Notes under the pieces: model-generated | Seen by the model: only the letters and a program-made list of their open reading frames with translations | Databases searched by the model: none | What the model was told of the DNA's origin: nothing | Position numbers and translations under genes: made by a program | Shown: piece after piece, positions 51,831 through 64,000 of the stretch | Layout of the letters: every line of letters starts with the position of its first letter | How positions within the stretch are numbered: the first letter of the stretch is position 1 | From: Rhopalosiphum padi | Lineage: Eukaryota > Arthropoda > Insecta > Hemiptera > Aphididae | Assembly: GCF_020882245.1 (NCBI RefSeq) | Contig: NC_083597.1 | Coordinates: 11,194,581 to 11,258,580 of the forward strand | Reading direction: 5' to 3' | Length of the DNA: 64,000 nucleotides

Positions 51831-53505
51831 TGAACAAAGGTACATGCAATTATTATATTCATTATATTATTTCCTGATGGTTATTTTTTTATAAGATGAA
51901 TAGGTATATTAAATTAGTTTTTCAGGATTCGGATTTAAGTAGATAATTACTAGAAATAGTCTAAATATATTTTACTAAATAATTTACATACCTATAATAA
52001 TTAAATTAATGTTATCAAGAATTTTTTTATTACCAAAACCTCATTTTATCGAAAACATTATATAAGTATCACCGCATCAATTTAAAAGTTTAGATGATAA
52101 TAATTTGAATAGTCAACGTTTAAACGGAAAAAGTTTTAATAGTTTTTAGTTTTAAATTGAAATGCCAAAAGAGTAGGTTAAATTTCATTCATTTTACATT
52201 TTTAAAATCTGTCCCATCACAATACATTTTAGGTACCTACAAAACAGCAATGTTATAGAATTTGAAAAGCCCTGAAGGTTTTTAGAATTAGGGAAATTAA
52301 AACATATAAAAACAATGTCAGATTATTTATCGAACTTATCAATTATTAATGTTATTGTCCAAATCGTGTGTAAATAGGAAGGCGTGTAGAATCTCTACCC
52401 CCTGGGAGAATTTATCGCCATTACCAAGCGTGTAGGGTTGAATAGTAATGTTTACCAGGTAATGTCGGAAAAATATATAAACGAATTCCAACGTGTCTGT
52501 GTATGGATTCAAGAATTAATCGTGCATATGAACTAAGAACTGTACAAAGTAGACACAGCGTTCGCTAGTAACAGATGACATCTCACAGAGAGCATACAAT
52601 CAAGTTTTCATTACTCTAACTTTTTAAATTAGACATTTTTCATCGTTAAAACTTTAATGTTAAAACTTTTTGTACAGTATCCATGATCCTTAGAGACTCT
52701 AAAAAATTAAAAATGTAAAACTCCAATTATATTTCACTAATTTTAGTATAAGGGGATTTTTTCGTTTTATAAATAAGTTAATTAAGTGCTACAATGTAAC
52801 TTTGGATTATTTCAGTTAAGTACTTGTCGTGTTAAACAAATTTATTAATGCCACAATCTCATAAAAACTTTCTTTAGTGACACCTTTCATATTTAATCTG
52901 CTGAAATGTGTACATACGTGCAAAATATTGTAACCAATGTTTATAGATTATTAATTTATTACATTTAAAATATAGTGATATCGATCTAATACTAGTGCAA
53001 AAATGCACAATTATATGTTAAGTTTTCCAAATTATCATTAGATAATAACCTAAAAATGTATTAATGAATATTTTATTACAATGTATTCAATGAGCTTAAT
53101 TTAAATGTGAATATATCGATCGCATAACATTAAATTAATAATTTAAAAAGCCTTATATGTTATTTCATATATTATATTATGTCTAGATAAAATAATTAAA
53201 TTTAATTCTGAGGAGTTGGCAAATACGTTTCATGAATAATTCCATGAGATATGAGGTATAAAATATGTTTTATTATTTAATAATTTAGAAAAGTTATAAA
53301 CTAGGTGTACACATGAAAATTAATTATTCGTGATGAATATTAAATAATATTTAATTTAAGTTATACATTATCATACATGGTATTTATGTGGTACTTTGAT
53401 ATTAACATTTTTAAGTCAACAAAGAATTGTTAATATTTGATTATATTATTATATGAGCTTATATATTAAGCAACAAAAAATGTTGTTCTGAGTTTTTTTT
53501 TATTA
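51831..53505. other. intergenic; possible cryptic promoter near 52.47 kb
   Basis: Mostly AT-rich. At 52380-52620 GC rises and a TATA-like aaatatataaacg (about 52470-52482) lies about 30 nt before mixed-composition sequence. No downstream coding exon follows, so a promoter call would be weak. Confidence 0.35.
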
Positions 53506-53508
53506 TAG

Positions 53509-53586
53509 TAAAATAAAGCTGAAAATGGTATTCTGATCCGGTGTGAAGCACTTGTTTTGATTGGTTTGCATCGGCGAAGGATCGGG
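53509..53586 (+). other. exon-like segment, function unknown
   Basis: Preceded by a pyrimidine-rich acceptor (ttttttttattatag) and followed by a donor (ggg|gtatgt). One frame is open after the first three codons or so (ENGILIRCEALVLIGLHRRR). No partner exon or family was identified; chance is possible. Confidence 0.2.
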
Positions 53587-53846
53587 GTATGTATGAAATA
53601 GCGTGTTAGTAATCTGAATCTTATTTAATCGTTATTTCAGCAATACTAAATAAAGTTTAATTTGTATTTTATTGTCTTTATTTTCAAAGCTTTTCAATTA
53701 TTTATTTTTTTTACATAAAGTAATAGTTGGCCAATGGTAGAGATTTATAAATCTATTTAATTACACACAATATGGATGTCATAATAATGGATAGGTAAAC
53801 GGTTAACAAATATACGTGTAATAAACATAAATGGTTTGATGATCAG
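53587..53846. other. spacer, nothing recognised
   Basis: AT-rich, without gene signals. Confidence 0.4.
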
Positions 53847-54068
53847 TTAAGAGATGCTAAAATGTGTTGAGTAAATTCTGAGCAACGATGAATTGCTACC
53901 ATCAAATGCATCACTGCTGCCAATTATATTCGGTGGAGATATAGAAACCAAGTCTCGATTGAGTAAATCGGCCATTTGATTCTGGAAGCTTAGAATTGTT
54001 TCTGTTCGGAGTACAGCATTCGCTAAAACTATGTTTACTGTTAATATGAACCCCGTAGAAGGTGTATA
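53847..54068 (-). CDS. candidate terminal coding exon, product unrecognised
   Basis: On the minus strand a frame is open from 54068 to a TAA at 53847-53849 and is clearly protein-like: LRTETILSFQNQMADLLNRD, then LVSISPPNIIGSSDAFDG, then SNSSLLRIYS. An acceptor-like ttttag just before CGAATGCTG (about 54030) would make the coding part about 180 nt. It has few rare residues and balanced codons, unlike nearby chance frames. No upstream exon with a matching donor was found between 54.07 and 55.1 kb, so it may be the last exon of a gene with a large intron or a gene relic. No domain recognised. Confidence 0.4.
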   Translation of the reverse strand, partial: YTPSTGFILTVNIVLANAVLRTETILSFQNQMADLLNRDLVSISPPNIIGSSDAFDGSNSSLLRIYSTHFSIS

Positions 54069-54074
54069 TTAGAG

Positions 54075-55155
54075 CGTTCTATTTTTCCATTTAAAAACGA
54101 TGTGGTATATTTGTGTGTCCAATTCTAAGTATTTTCATGACAATTTACAATGTTTTGATCGACTCTAGAGAGAGAAGACCATTGATTCCTATTTTATTTG
54201 GTTTTATGAAGTTCGGTTGAATGAAATAATAATACATTTGTTGGATAGTTATGTGAAAATACTTTTAATTTTTTATTAAAGCTAAAATTTATTTGAATAT
54301 AAAGAATAGTAAATAAATGATTGTACGGATAAAATTTCATTTTTGAAAGTTTGGTTGGTGTTTTCATTTACTTCGATGTAACCTCAGAATATTATATTTT
54401 TAATGAATTATGAATATAAATTTGGAATATGTAGATTCTAAAGGGTTGAAGATATTTTTAATATTGCCGATTGCACAGAGTAGGTATTTGAACATTATTG
54501 AGTTTTCGAGTTTATGATATTATTATAATAATAATATGGAATAAATTGAAATAGTTAATAGTTGACATTTTAGGTAAACCAAATGATTGTATAATACAAT
54601 TATTATATAATCAATCGGATAACATACATGAAAATATAGTAAGTCAAAACCCAATAAATAATACTTAATGATCTATTAAATTTGAATTTACAAAATAATT
54701 AACATTTATAACACATTGTATAAACAATTATACCGACAATAATAGATTAAAAAAAAAAAAACTTGATCTGTCGTATAATAGATGTACTTCGCAACTGTGT
54801 AGGACACTGTATGGTTAGATTATTATAATTATAATTAAATAATAAATAATAAATTATTACTTATATATAAAAGTTGGTTCTAATTTCTCAATGTAGAAGG
54901 TAGTCAGACTATATTGTTATTTAATTATATGTTTACTGTTGTATTATATCTTACTATTAATAAATTGGTAGGTTATATCATATTTTTTACAAAACCATTG
55001 CATTATTATATCATTTATTAATTATTATAATAGTGTAACTACATAATATTTTAAATATTATATATTATTAACTATTGAGTGATTACAGATTTATCATAGA
55101 ATGGTATAAATTAATTGGTGAAAATTTTACGTCTTTACAGTAATTTATTTTTGAA
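54075..55155. other. intergenic or intronic, nothing recognised
   Basis: AT-rich with short direct words only. Confidence 0.4.
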
Positions 55156-55159
55156 TTAG

Positions 55160-55460
55160 AACAAGCATACAAAATAGATTTTGTCAATAAGCGGTCTTGC
55201 GTAAAAATATCCGATTTTCTAAATTATATTTTTGTTTTCCCCGGCGTTTTTTAAAAGAACTGGGAATTTTTTATGACTACCCAATGAAGAAACTAAATTC
55301 AATGTGCTATCAGAAACTATCATTGAAGTTGAATATTGAAGCATTTTTATTTTTACTGCTTCAAATGGTGACGAAAGACAAAAAAATAAAACACACTCTC
55401 ACATCTATTGAAAAACGAATACATTCATCGTTCTTCTCAGAATTTAAAACTAAAGTTACT
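55160..55460 (+). repeat. dispersed repeat, family B copy (long)
   Basis: Blocks 'tctaaattatatttttgttt', 'aagaactgggaattttttat', 'gctatcagaaactatcattg', 'aagttgaatattgaagcatt', 'acgaatacattcatcgttct' and 'cagaatttaaaac' follow the family B order. A 90-codon frame across it is a by-product of the repeat. Confidence 0.65.
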
Positions 55461-57360
55461 GAAACATAAAAAAAAATCATTGATTTGTATTGTTTGTAGA
55501 TTTTCTTGATTGTTTATTGTCATTTTACACTACGATGGGTTATGTATCGCCGATTGACTTTTTAAGAGAATTTCAATTAAACACAATATAAATTTCTATA
55601 AGTATCTGTCTCTATATTATTATCTTTTCTGTTTTTCTTTTTGGTTCTAATAAATATATTTTTTAATTCAACAGATATTAAGTTATTTTACGGGGGGAAA
55701 CCATTATTTAAATCATTTAATTATATAATTTTGCAAAAGACTATTGCACAATTTTGAGAACTACAAGAATATTAATACAAAACAAACAGATGGCTTATAA
55801 ATATTTAGAACTTTAAGGATATGTATGTATTCAGATCATCTTCAGATGCCATTAAACTTTAATGTCATCGATAAGACAATACGTATATAAACACAACTAA
55901 ATACAAATAATTAACAAAGGATTGTTTAAATCTTAACTTTTGAATTGGGCGTATACATTTTGAGGCATGGGGCATTATCAACAATGTTTTAATTACTTAT
56001 GTCTAAATTTATTTGATGGAGATTTATCTTAAATAAGGGATGAGAATAATAAACTATAAATAAGAGCCTATTTAGATTAAGTTTCTTAATATTTTAAAAA
56101 ATAAATAAAATGCAAGTTAATTATTTAACGCTCATTGTGAGATATACGTTAATTTGACAGTGAAAAAATAAATTGTATACGAATAAGATCAATATAAGAA
56201 ACTTATTAATTTATTTATGGGACGGGAATACATCTTTTTAGAGTAAAATTATGTTCGAAAAAAATGTGCTCAACTATTCATGTATTCGAAAATATTTAGA
56301 ACTAAAAGTTCCAGATGTATATTTTAAAATTATTAAAAACCATTTTATAATAAAAATAGCAGTTGAAATTATATTTGTTAAAAATGTATTTATTTTTAAA
56401 CTTTTGTACTTAACTTGTTAATTCATTTTCTTATTATCTTAAATAACTTAAAAAGTTAAAGTATTCATTGTAATAACTAGATTTTCTCTTGATAATTTAA
56501 AAAATAATATGCAAGTTAAAATGTTGTTGATACATATTATGTTTATCTATAACTGTAGTTAAAGCTAATTTATAAATATTTTTTTTTGTTTAATTACGCT
56601 GTATAAAAATAAAAAAACGTTTATCATAGATTTAAAGAGATCGTGTAATTCTTTAAACCACTACAACTAAAGTGCAATAAAAAAAAATAGTAGGATATAC
56701 TTAAACAACATTTTTAGTTATAATATAAAAATTAAAAATTTGTTGCGACAGGCGATAAAAAAAAAATTAACTAATTCTAAATCGAGCTAAGTTAATATTT
56801 TATTCCATATTAACTTACATTTTTAGATTAAAATAATACTATATTTTTTACAATCAACTTATAACATAAAGTTGTTAATGTTGATTTACCTCGACTGACT
56901 AAAATACATTTTTTTCATTAATTTGTACAATCTTCAAATCATTATTGGCATGGATTTCATTTGTTATTTTTAGATTACTGCAATTATTTTTTTATGATTC
57001 GAATATGTGTCTTTCAAACACAACTATTTAGACGAATTATTTTTTGAAACAAATTACAATTTTAGTCAAACATGTGACCTATTTTCTTTATTCAGAACTT
57101 TATATTAGTGAATCACAATCATTGGAAAAAAATGTAACTATTAAATTATTTATCAATTTTAAAATATGAAAACATAATTTGTTATAAACATAAAATATAT
57201 ATAAGAATATTATTCATATTATTATATTATTGAAAAGTATTATTAAACTTTGGAATGGGGTTTTAAATTTATTTTTAGTTTTATACAAATAATATTATGT
57301 AACTAATAAGAAACATAAAAAGATCGGTGAAGTTTCTCTTCTATATATTAGGTTTTGAGT
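55461..57360. other. intergenic, nothing recognised
   Basis: AT-rich sequence without supported features. Confidence 0.4.
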
Positions 57361-57364
57361 ATAC

Positions 57365-57475
57365 CTCGACATTGAGTCATTGAGGTCACTGTAATGGATG
57401 TGTTAAATTTGAATTCAATGATAAATCATTGCTTACAAAATTCGATCCTGAGTGGAGACGTTGTGTCAGCTTCTA
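57365..57475 (+). repeat. dispersed aphid repeat, family A copy
   Basis: 'attgagtcattgaggtcact', 'gtaatggatgtgttaaattt', 'gaattcaatgataaatcatt', 'cgatcctgagtggagacg' match the family A order at 17.9 kb. Confidence 0.7.
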
Positions 57476-59395
57476 TTACACTGGATATTTTATAATTTAT
57501 TTATATAATATATGGTATTTATAATTTATTTTTATTTTAGTTATACTATTGATTTTTGAATTCCGGTAAAAACAACTTATGAGGAAACTTGTATGATATT
57601 TTTAAGACATTTCTAATAAATTTTCTAATATAATGTATAATGAATTTTTAACTACAAACAAATTGGTGTATTTTTGTGATTTGTTAAAATATAAACTTAA
57701 AACGCTTATTTAAAAAATGTGTGTTCATGTAAATAAGAAAATTTGGAGAAAAGTTTTAATGTTAATAAATATTTCAAAAATTGTTTTCATATTTTCAACA
57801 TACAATATTGTAAAAATTCTATGCTTCACTTAAAATTTAAAATACCCCTATAGTTTTCACTTTTTTCAATTTTTCTACTTTTACGATTATCTATCTAAAT
57901 GGTACTTTATATTATTACCTATTTAAATAACTAATTTGAATAGAATAACAAAATAAACAAATATTTCTCTTTGATTTAGCTATAGTGTATAAATTGAAAT
58001 AATGTTTTTATGTATGAAAGTATAAACAAAAATGTTGTTTTCTTAAATCGACTGAAATAATACGCTGTTAGAGTGTGTAGAAGATTTTGAAGATAAAATG
58101 TATTTTAGGTATATTCTTAAAAATATAATACGCTTGTATAAAAACATATTTTTAAATGATTTTTGATAATGTATTTAATATTAATATTATTCACATACAT
58201 AAATTCTTTTATCCATTCTGTTAAATTAATTTTAATTTTAGAAGCTTTAAATTATAATCAATAATTTATTTATCCAGCATAGTATTATTATTGTAATTGT
58301 GCGTATGCACTGATATTTGTAGGTTTTTTTGAAAATTCCAGTAAAGACAAATTAATTTAAGTTATTCTGACAGTACTTATTACGTACAAATATTATGAAA
58401 ATAATTATTGACAATCAAACTAAACAAAATAAGTTTCTACATAGCTTATTGTTAATTTTAAACGATTTTCGAAGTTATAATTTATAAGATGCATAATTGA
58501 TTCGAAATAATAAAATAATAATATTCTTGGGTACAAATTCTGATAAATTTTTGATGCCGATAATTAATTTTATGATTCCCAAGGATTGATTACATTTAGT
58601 TAACCTTTCTTCAAATTAATAATTGGAAATTATGAAGAATCAACAAAGTACCTAGATGTGTAATATAAATTATGAATCTATTATCTAATTCTAAAAACAT
58701 ATGCAATACAGGGTTGAATAAGTAGTAAATATTCAGCTTATTTATTTTTAAACATAGATCATAGGTATTTAATAAAAACTAAAAGCTAAATAATTTAAAT
58801 AATAGTTCTTATAGGTAATTTACCGTTCTGTATTTTGTATTTATTAAATTTATTAAATATATTGATAAAATAAAATAATGGAGAATGTTTTAAATATAAA
58901 TTTGCTAATGTGAAAAAAAACCTATTCAACCATAAATATCACGATTGAAATATAATAAGGCATTATTCTATACACATATTTTTTTTAATGGTCTTTAATG
59001 GTTAAAGTGCGTTGAAAATAATGTACTTATTTGAATTTGATAAACTCTGATGTTTGTTAATTTCAAAACTCATTTTAAAATGATAAATATCCGATGCATG
59101 TACAATCTAAATGTAAAAATCTGGAGTCGTTAAAAACAAATTTAGATACTATTACAATATACTATTTTTATTTCTTATTGAAATAAATAGTCGTATGAGT
59201 AGATATAATGATATTATTGAATATATCTTTTTTATATTTTTGAATTGCGATAGTATATATTTTATGTTTGGTATTCAATAAGAACCTTTTTTAACAACAC
59301 GTGCTGTGATTAAATGTGTGGAATTACACTAATTTTACATATTAATATGTCTTACTTATATAAACTATCTATAGATTTGTGATAATTATCGAACC
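57476..59395. other. intergenic, nothing recognised
   Basis: AT-rich sequence without supported features. Confidence 0.4.
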
Positions 59396-59399
59396 TCTG

Positions 59400-59880
59400 T
59401 CAGTACGGTCACGAGTAGTACACGTGACAATAATATTATCTAGATGCCATACATATCTATAATTCGACGAAACGCAATTATCGAATGCAACAGTTTAATT
59501 AGTGTGGAGCAATATAATTGAGTTACATCCGGTCATCATAAATTTATCGATTGGCACTCCCGATTGATTCTAGCACAGTGGTAGGAAAAACACGAATTAC
59601 CTATATTGAGTATCATCGTTGCAACGGTGATGTGGCGGGAGAGCGTTATTATACTCCGATCGATACCAACGCCATCGAGCGTTGTCCGCGAGCAAATGAT
59701 TCGGTGTACACGCAGTAAAGGTAAAAGCTGATTACAGTGACATTTATGAAACCAGGACTGGTAATTGCATCGCCGCCGAAGTGGTATATCGGAGTAGACG
59801 TTTACAAATGCTAAATGTACGGTATGGCGTGCGTCAACGGTCAGTACCTATGTATATAGGTATACATTAGAGTGCAGATG
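59400..59880. promoter_or_regulatory. CpG-enriched patch, possible promoter or enhancer
   Basis: GC and CpG rise sharply (gcaacggtgatgtggcggga, gagcgttgtccgcgagcaaa, gcatcgccgccgaagtgg) between AT-rich flanks. A donor-like taaag|gtaaaag lies near 59720. A 122-codon frame starting at 59872 lacks protein-like features. Confidence 0.35.
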
Positions 59881-61440
59881 TCTCGGATAAAATATGTATC
59901 GGGACAGTATATAAGCTTGTTTGGATACGGTTGCCATGGTTGTCTTTACAACTCTCAATTGAAACTAGTCTCACGACGAACAACTCGTGTCACATATACC
60001 TTAAGCATTCAAACTGTTTTCACGTTTTATATGGTCGCTGCGCTTACGACTGAAAACAAAATAATGTGTATCATTCTATTTATGATGGATTCTATGTTAT
60101 GTAACCACGAATGCCTAAAAGCCCCCTTTTATATTAGGTATACATATAGTTTGTCATTCATTTATTTGTATGGCATAATATTATGCATTGTTAGTTCACA
60201 ATTTATTGTTACAGACATTACGAAGTTGAGTCGTCAGTGAACAGAAAAATTGATACTCATAGTAAGAAGAAACACTTCAACGAGATTATTTTAAACAATT
60301 GTAGTACCACGTGTCTAAGGCTGTAAATGCGTAGGTATACCTACTTATTACTTAGACAACAATATACCATTGATTAGTCGTAGTCCGTAGAGTAGTAAGT
60401 TGTATGCTATTTAAGTTTCGTCGTATAATATTATATTTGTTACAAAAGTTTTTTAGAAGACATAAAGTGTTTACACCTAACATTTAATCATTTAAACTAA
60501 TCGTTGAAAAGAAATATACCAAGTTTCAGACGCTTCCAAAACTATGTTCTTAATCATGACAACCATGTCAATCACATAGCTCCATCTTACACTCGTATAT
60601 TTCCATTCTTCAGGTCAATTACCTGATAATAACAGTGAGTCTTTAAAAAAACAGTTGTTTTTGTAATTTGTTTTGGATAAATAAGTTAAGCATTTTAAGG
60701 GTATAACTTTTTACATTACATGGAATTACACAAGTCTTGTGAAATTTATAAAATCAAAATGGAAAATCTCGAAGATTTGTTGTTGGTTTTGACGTAAGTT
60801 CATTTATGTTTCCAACTTGGGAATTTTAAATAAAATATTCTCACGTTATCTTGTTCACTTTTAAAAGAAACAGGAAGTTGGTATTTTTCTTTTAGAGTAA
60901 TTATATGTTACAAAAGATTTTTTGAATTCTAAAGGTATAATCTAGCCACCCAGGAACGAGTGATCGTTATGTGTTTTTCAACCGGAACAAATTTTAGCTG
61001 CTAACTATAGTGCTTCATTTTAAAATTGGCACTCCGCCTATACTTAAGTACATTATTATTTATTAGGAAAGAATCCATTTCTACTCTTTACTGTCTAGTA
61101 TTTCTTATTTCATAATGTATACTTGGTACTTTACATTTATATTTTTATTATTTATTTTGTCTATCGCCATATAGTTAATACGCATATAATATTATATTCT
61201 GTATTTATATATTTTTGTGTTTTATGTTAAATTGTCTAGTATTTCAAGGATTTATTTTAAAATTAAATTTAGGATTTAATTATATTTATAATTTAACATT
61301 TTAAGAAAATTAAGTATGTATAGCAAATATGATATATTTATCTTTGTTTTATATAATACATATACATATATATATATATATAAATTATACAAAGCAAGTA
61401 GGTACTTAACTTACCAGCAGTCAAATAAAAAAAAAAAACG
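59881..61440. other. intergenic with a possible short first coding exon at 60759-60793
   Basis: The only exon-like feature is at 60759: tcaaaATGGAAAATCTCG opens MENLEDLLLVL and runs into a donor (gac|gtaagt) at 60794. No downstream partner exon is visible before the window ends. A TA microsatellite lies near 61360-61383. Confidence 0.25.
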
Positions 61441-61712
61441 ATGGGTAGAAATAACACGTATATTTTGGACAGACCAAGTTAGAATGATTTAAAAGGATTG
61501 AGGGAAGAGCAAGAGTTGAAAATGCAAAATGTCAATAATATTGGAGAATTTTAGTAGAAGTTGCAAAGGGACTGAATGCTAGTGAAGCAAGAAAAAATAC
61601 TCTGCCACTACCATAGAAACATTGATATTATTAATAGAGTCAATAATATCCATTGATAAAATTATTATTATTATTAAAATGTGTAAAGTAATTGTTTCAA
61701 AAAAAAAAAAAA
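61441..61712 (+). mobile_element. 3' end of a non-LTR retrotransposon (LINE) with A-rich tail
   Basis: One frame gives KRIEGRARVENAKCQ, a stop, then YWRILVEVAKGLNASEARK and a stop, with IFWTDQV in a shifted frame upstream. The pattern (RWxDQVxxDLxxL ... RDxWRxxVxxAKGL) is the C-terminal tail typical of LINE ORF2 proteins. An AT-rich 3' stretch with (ATT)n and an A run (about 61699-61713) follows, as expected of a LINE 3' end. The copy is 5'-truncated and decayed. Confidence 0.65.
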
Positions 61713-61724
61713 AATTCATATATT

Positions 61725-61960
61725 TTAGGTTCCGAGCGGAGCGATGAATGTATTGATTTTACAAATATGTGTGTGTGTGTGTGTGTTTTTTATTATGTTA
61801 CTGTGTACATGACGAGTAGTGAAAAAAGGCTTTGATTTTTAACTTTGAGGGTGGTTTTGGATAGAAAATTGGATCTAGTTTGTACTTTAAAGTGGTAAAA
61901 AATCATAGTAAATCTAATCATAGTATTTTTTTTATAATTGGAAAAAAACAAACAAAAATT
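61725..61960 (-). repeat. dispersed repeat, family B copy (inverted)
   Basis: Read in reverse: 'gttccgagcggagcgatgaa', 'tgtattgattttacaaatat', a (GT)n run at about 61769-61786, 'aactttgagggtggttttgg', 'atagaaaattggatctagtt'. These are the reverse complement of the blocks at 31.9 kb. Confidence 0.75.
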
Positions 61961-64000
61961 ATGAAAAATTGGAATTTTTACACTAAACCAATATTATTAT
62001 AAAAATAACAGTTTTGTAACCATGGTTACCTTACAACTTGTACATAGGTATATTATTAATTAAATGGAATGGCATATTAAAATGTACATATTAATTTATT
62101 TTAAGAATTTAAGATACTACCTACCTATTTATACTAAAAACTTATTCACACTAGTTTATGGTAAGGTGGTATTGACTTAAAAGTTAAAAGTTAATTACAT
62201 AATATAGAATAAGTATATGGAAATATGGAAAAAAAATATATATATATTATTATAGTAATTAAATAGGTATTAAAAAATACAATGTTTTTGGCAACAGTTA
62301 AATCTATTTACTGTAATACTACTGATAAAATTATTTACTTTAATTACTTAAAAAAAAAAAACATATCATGAAATGTACTCGTACTTAGTCAACCAGTGAT
62401 TTGTTGTAGTTTTTTACACATCATGATGTGATGTTTTTATTCCAAAAACCTACTGGGGACTAACTTAAAACGGTTATCTCAAATAACCACCGAGTGACTG
62501 GATAAATTCATCAAAATTAGTTTAAGATTTAATTGATATTTATCTGAATCTGAAAAAAAAACTTGATTTATGTTTATGAAAAAATGTTAAATTAACGATC
62601 AGTCCAATAAAAAAAAGTTTAAATCAATAAAAATAAAGATTTCCTATATAAATTGTCTGTAACTTTTCACTAAATACACATTAGTAATGATGATATTTTT
62701 ATAGACTTAAAAAATTATTTTATTTTTAAATAGTTTTATTTATAACATTAAAATATAAGATGAGTCTAATTACAATTTAAAAATACTTTGTAGGTAATTC
62801 AAATGCATGGTAATCGACAATACCATATTCTATCACTCGGAGATACTATTTAATAGTGATACATTATTATGATTTTGAACATTTTGAATTTATATATCAA
62901 AAAACTTTAAATTATGTTTTTAATAAGAAATTAATTTATATAAACATACGAGTATATATATAAACAAAATAATACAAATTCCATAGTTCCTTAACAAAAC
63001 AATTTTAATATTAAACATATTAAAATAAACAAATTGTCTCACACCATTTCTTTCGTAAATTAAAAACGGGTTATTTGATTAAAATTCTACGAAATATGCT
63101 TAAATAATATACGAAATAAATTAAAAATGCTTTAATCCCTAAAGTATTTGTTTACACGCAAAACAAAACTATTTTCTAGGCATTCTTTACCGTGCAAATT
63201 ATCCAAATTTTTAGTCCCGTTAAACTACGTTTATTCAATAATAATATGTAGCTAAGGGAAAACTAGCCGAGATCCTAATTATTATAACAATTTCATTGAA
63301 TACTTAAATAATTACGATAGCTGTGAACATTACACATATTCACCTCTTCATTCAGCAAGACCTTAAGCATCATATGTTGTAGAAGTTTACATCATTCAAT
63401 AAACCATTAAGATCATAGCTGACTGCTTATTCAACAATAAGCATGGAGTTATTCGTGTTAATGACATTACTCTCTTAGGGTCTTTGTGCGATTGGACTCC
63501 TATTATTTCGTGTAGAATTGGTGCCTGCTGTTAATATTGATTTACTTCTTCATTCCGAAATTGAAATTTGAACTTAAATACATAAACTAGTTCCTTTGCA
63601 ATAATGCAACATTATTATCTGTACAACTTGTTCCCTTAGAATTACTGCTCATCAGTCATACGTCATACCTCACGATTCATAAAATTTGGCGGGCACTAGT
63701 CATCATACAAATTAATGAACCACCTCTGCAGAGTCTGCAGTATAATAATGTATGCATTGTGACTATTTACTTCCCACTTCGCCTGTAATGAGCTTAATTA
63801 ATTATTATCAACAATTGGTATTATTTGTATAAGATTAACCACAAATTCTTATAATAACGTTTCTATGTTTATGAAAAATTCTAGAAATAAAAAAATGTGC
63901 AAGAAAACGTTTATTTACATATACATCGTCATAACGCAATACAATGAATAAATTGTAACACATAAATCGGTACTTGACTTAGTTAACTGGAAAATCAACA
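61961..64000. other. intergenic, nothing recognised
   Basis: AT-rich, becoming less so at 63400-63800, where no coding frame of note was seen. It continues past the window edge. Confidence 0.4.

Noticed and set aside
55197..55469. 90-codon plus-strand ORF
   Set aside because: Coincides with a dispersed family B repeat; the frame is not kept in the other copies.
59872..60240. 122-codon plus-strand ORF
   Set aside because: Composition is hydrophobic and irregular with no domain, signal or splice context; starts at the edge of a CpG patch where chance frames lengthen.

Overview
The window is AT-rich (by eye about three quarters A+T), with short exons, short introns, long gene-poor stretches and many decayed mobile elements. 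Two conserved eukaryotic genes, a DUF4806-type gene and several dispersed repeats that I recall from aphid genomes (for example units ending in 'tctgagcggaga') point to an aphid such as Acyrthosiphon or a close relative. The organism assignment is an inference from these families, not a database result.

Layout. 36-3252 (minus) holds a complete nine-exon coding region for ASH2, the core subunit of the COMPASS/MLL histone H3K4 methyltransferases; all exon phases join, giving 573 codons plus stop. 5109-7310 (plus) holds a complete seven-exon coding region for the epsilon subunit of coatomer (COPI), 302 codons plus stop, beginning with a 7-nt coding exon. The two genes diverge from one CpG-enriched promoter at about 4.3-5.1 kb that carries clustered CRE-like TGACGT sites. 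From about 7.4 to 33 kb there is no convincing gene. That stretch holds mobile-element debris: an 0.8-kb long-inverted-repeat element (8.6-9.4 kb), a possible retroelement envelope relic (9.6-10.2 kb), an unidentified decayed reading frame (14.2-14.7 kb), a hAT transposase relic with its terminal repeat (14.8-16.2 kb), two small inverted-repeat elements (21.1 and 25.45 kb) and two dispersed repeat families.

33.6-34.4, 38.75-41.5, 43.6-44.0 and 45.4-46.1 kb are CpG-rich islands in an otherwise AT-rich landscape. They look like promoter/5'UTR territory of one or more genes whose coding exons I cannot see. 47.2-49.75 kb contains a transposase-type relic followed by a five-exon, phase-consistent DUF4806-like gene with a polyadenylation signal just after its stop. 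The right-hand 14 kb is again mostly non-coding, with a 24-bp minisatellite, a 41-bp near-perfect palindrome, a hAT C-terminal scrap, a candidate minus-strand terminal exon (53.85-54.07 kb), dispersed repeats, a CpG-rich patch (59.4-59.9 kb) and a LINE 3' end (61.44-61.71 kb).

ASH2 (chromatin) and epsilon-COP (Golgi-to-ER vesicle coat) have unrelated jobs and are linked only by their shared divergent promoter. I found no CRISPR array, rRNA, convincing tRNA or operon-like system.
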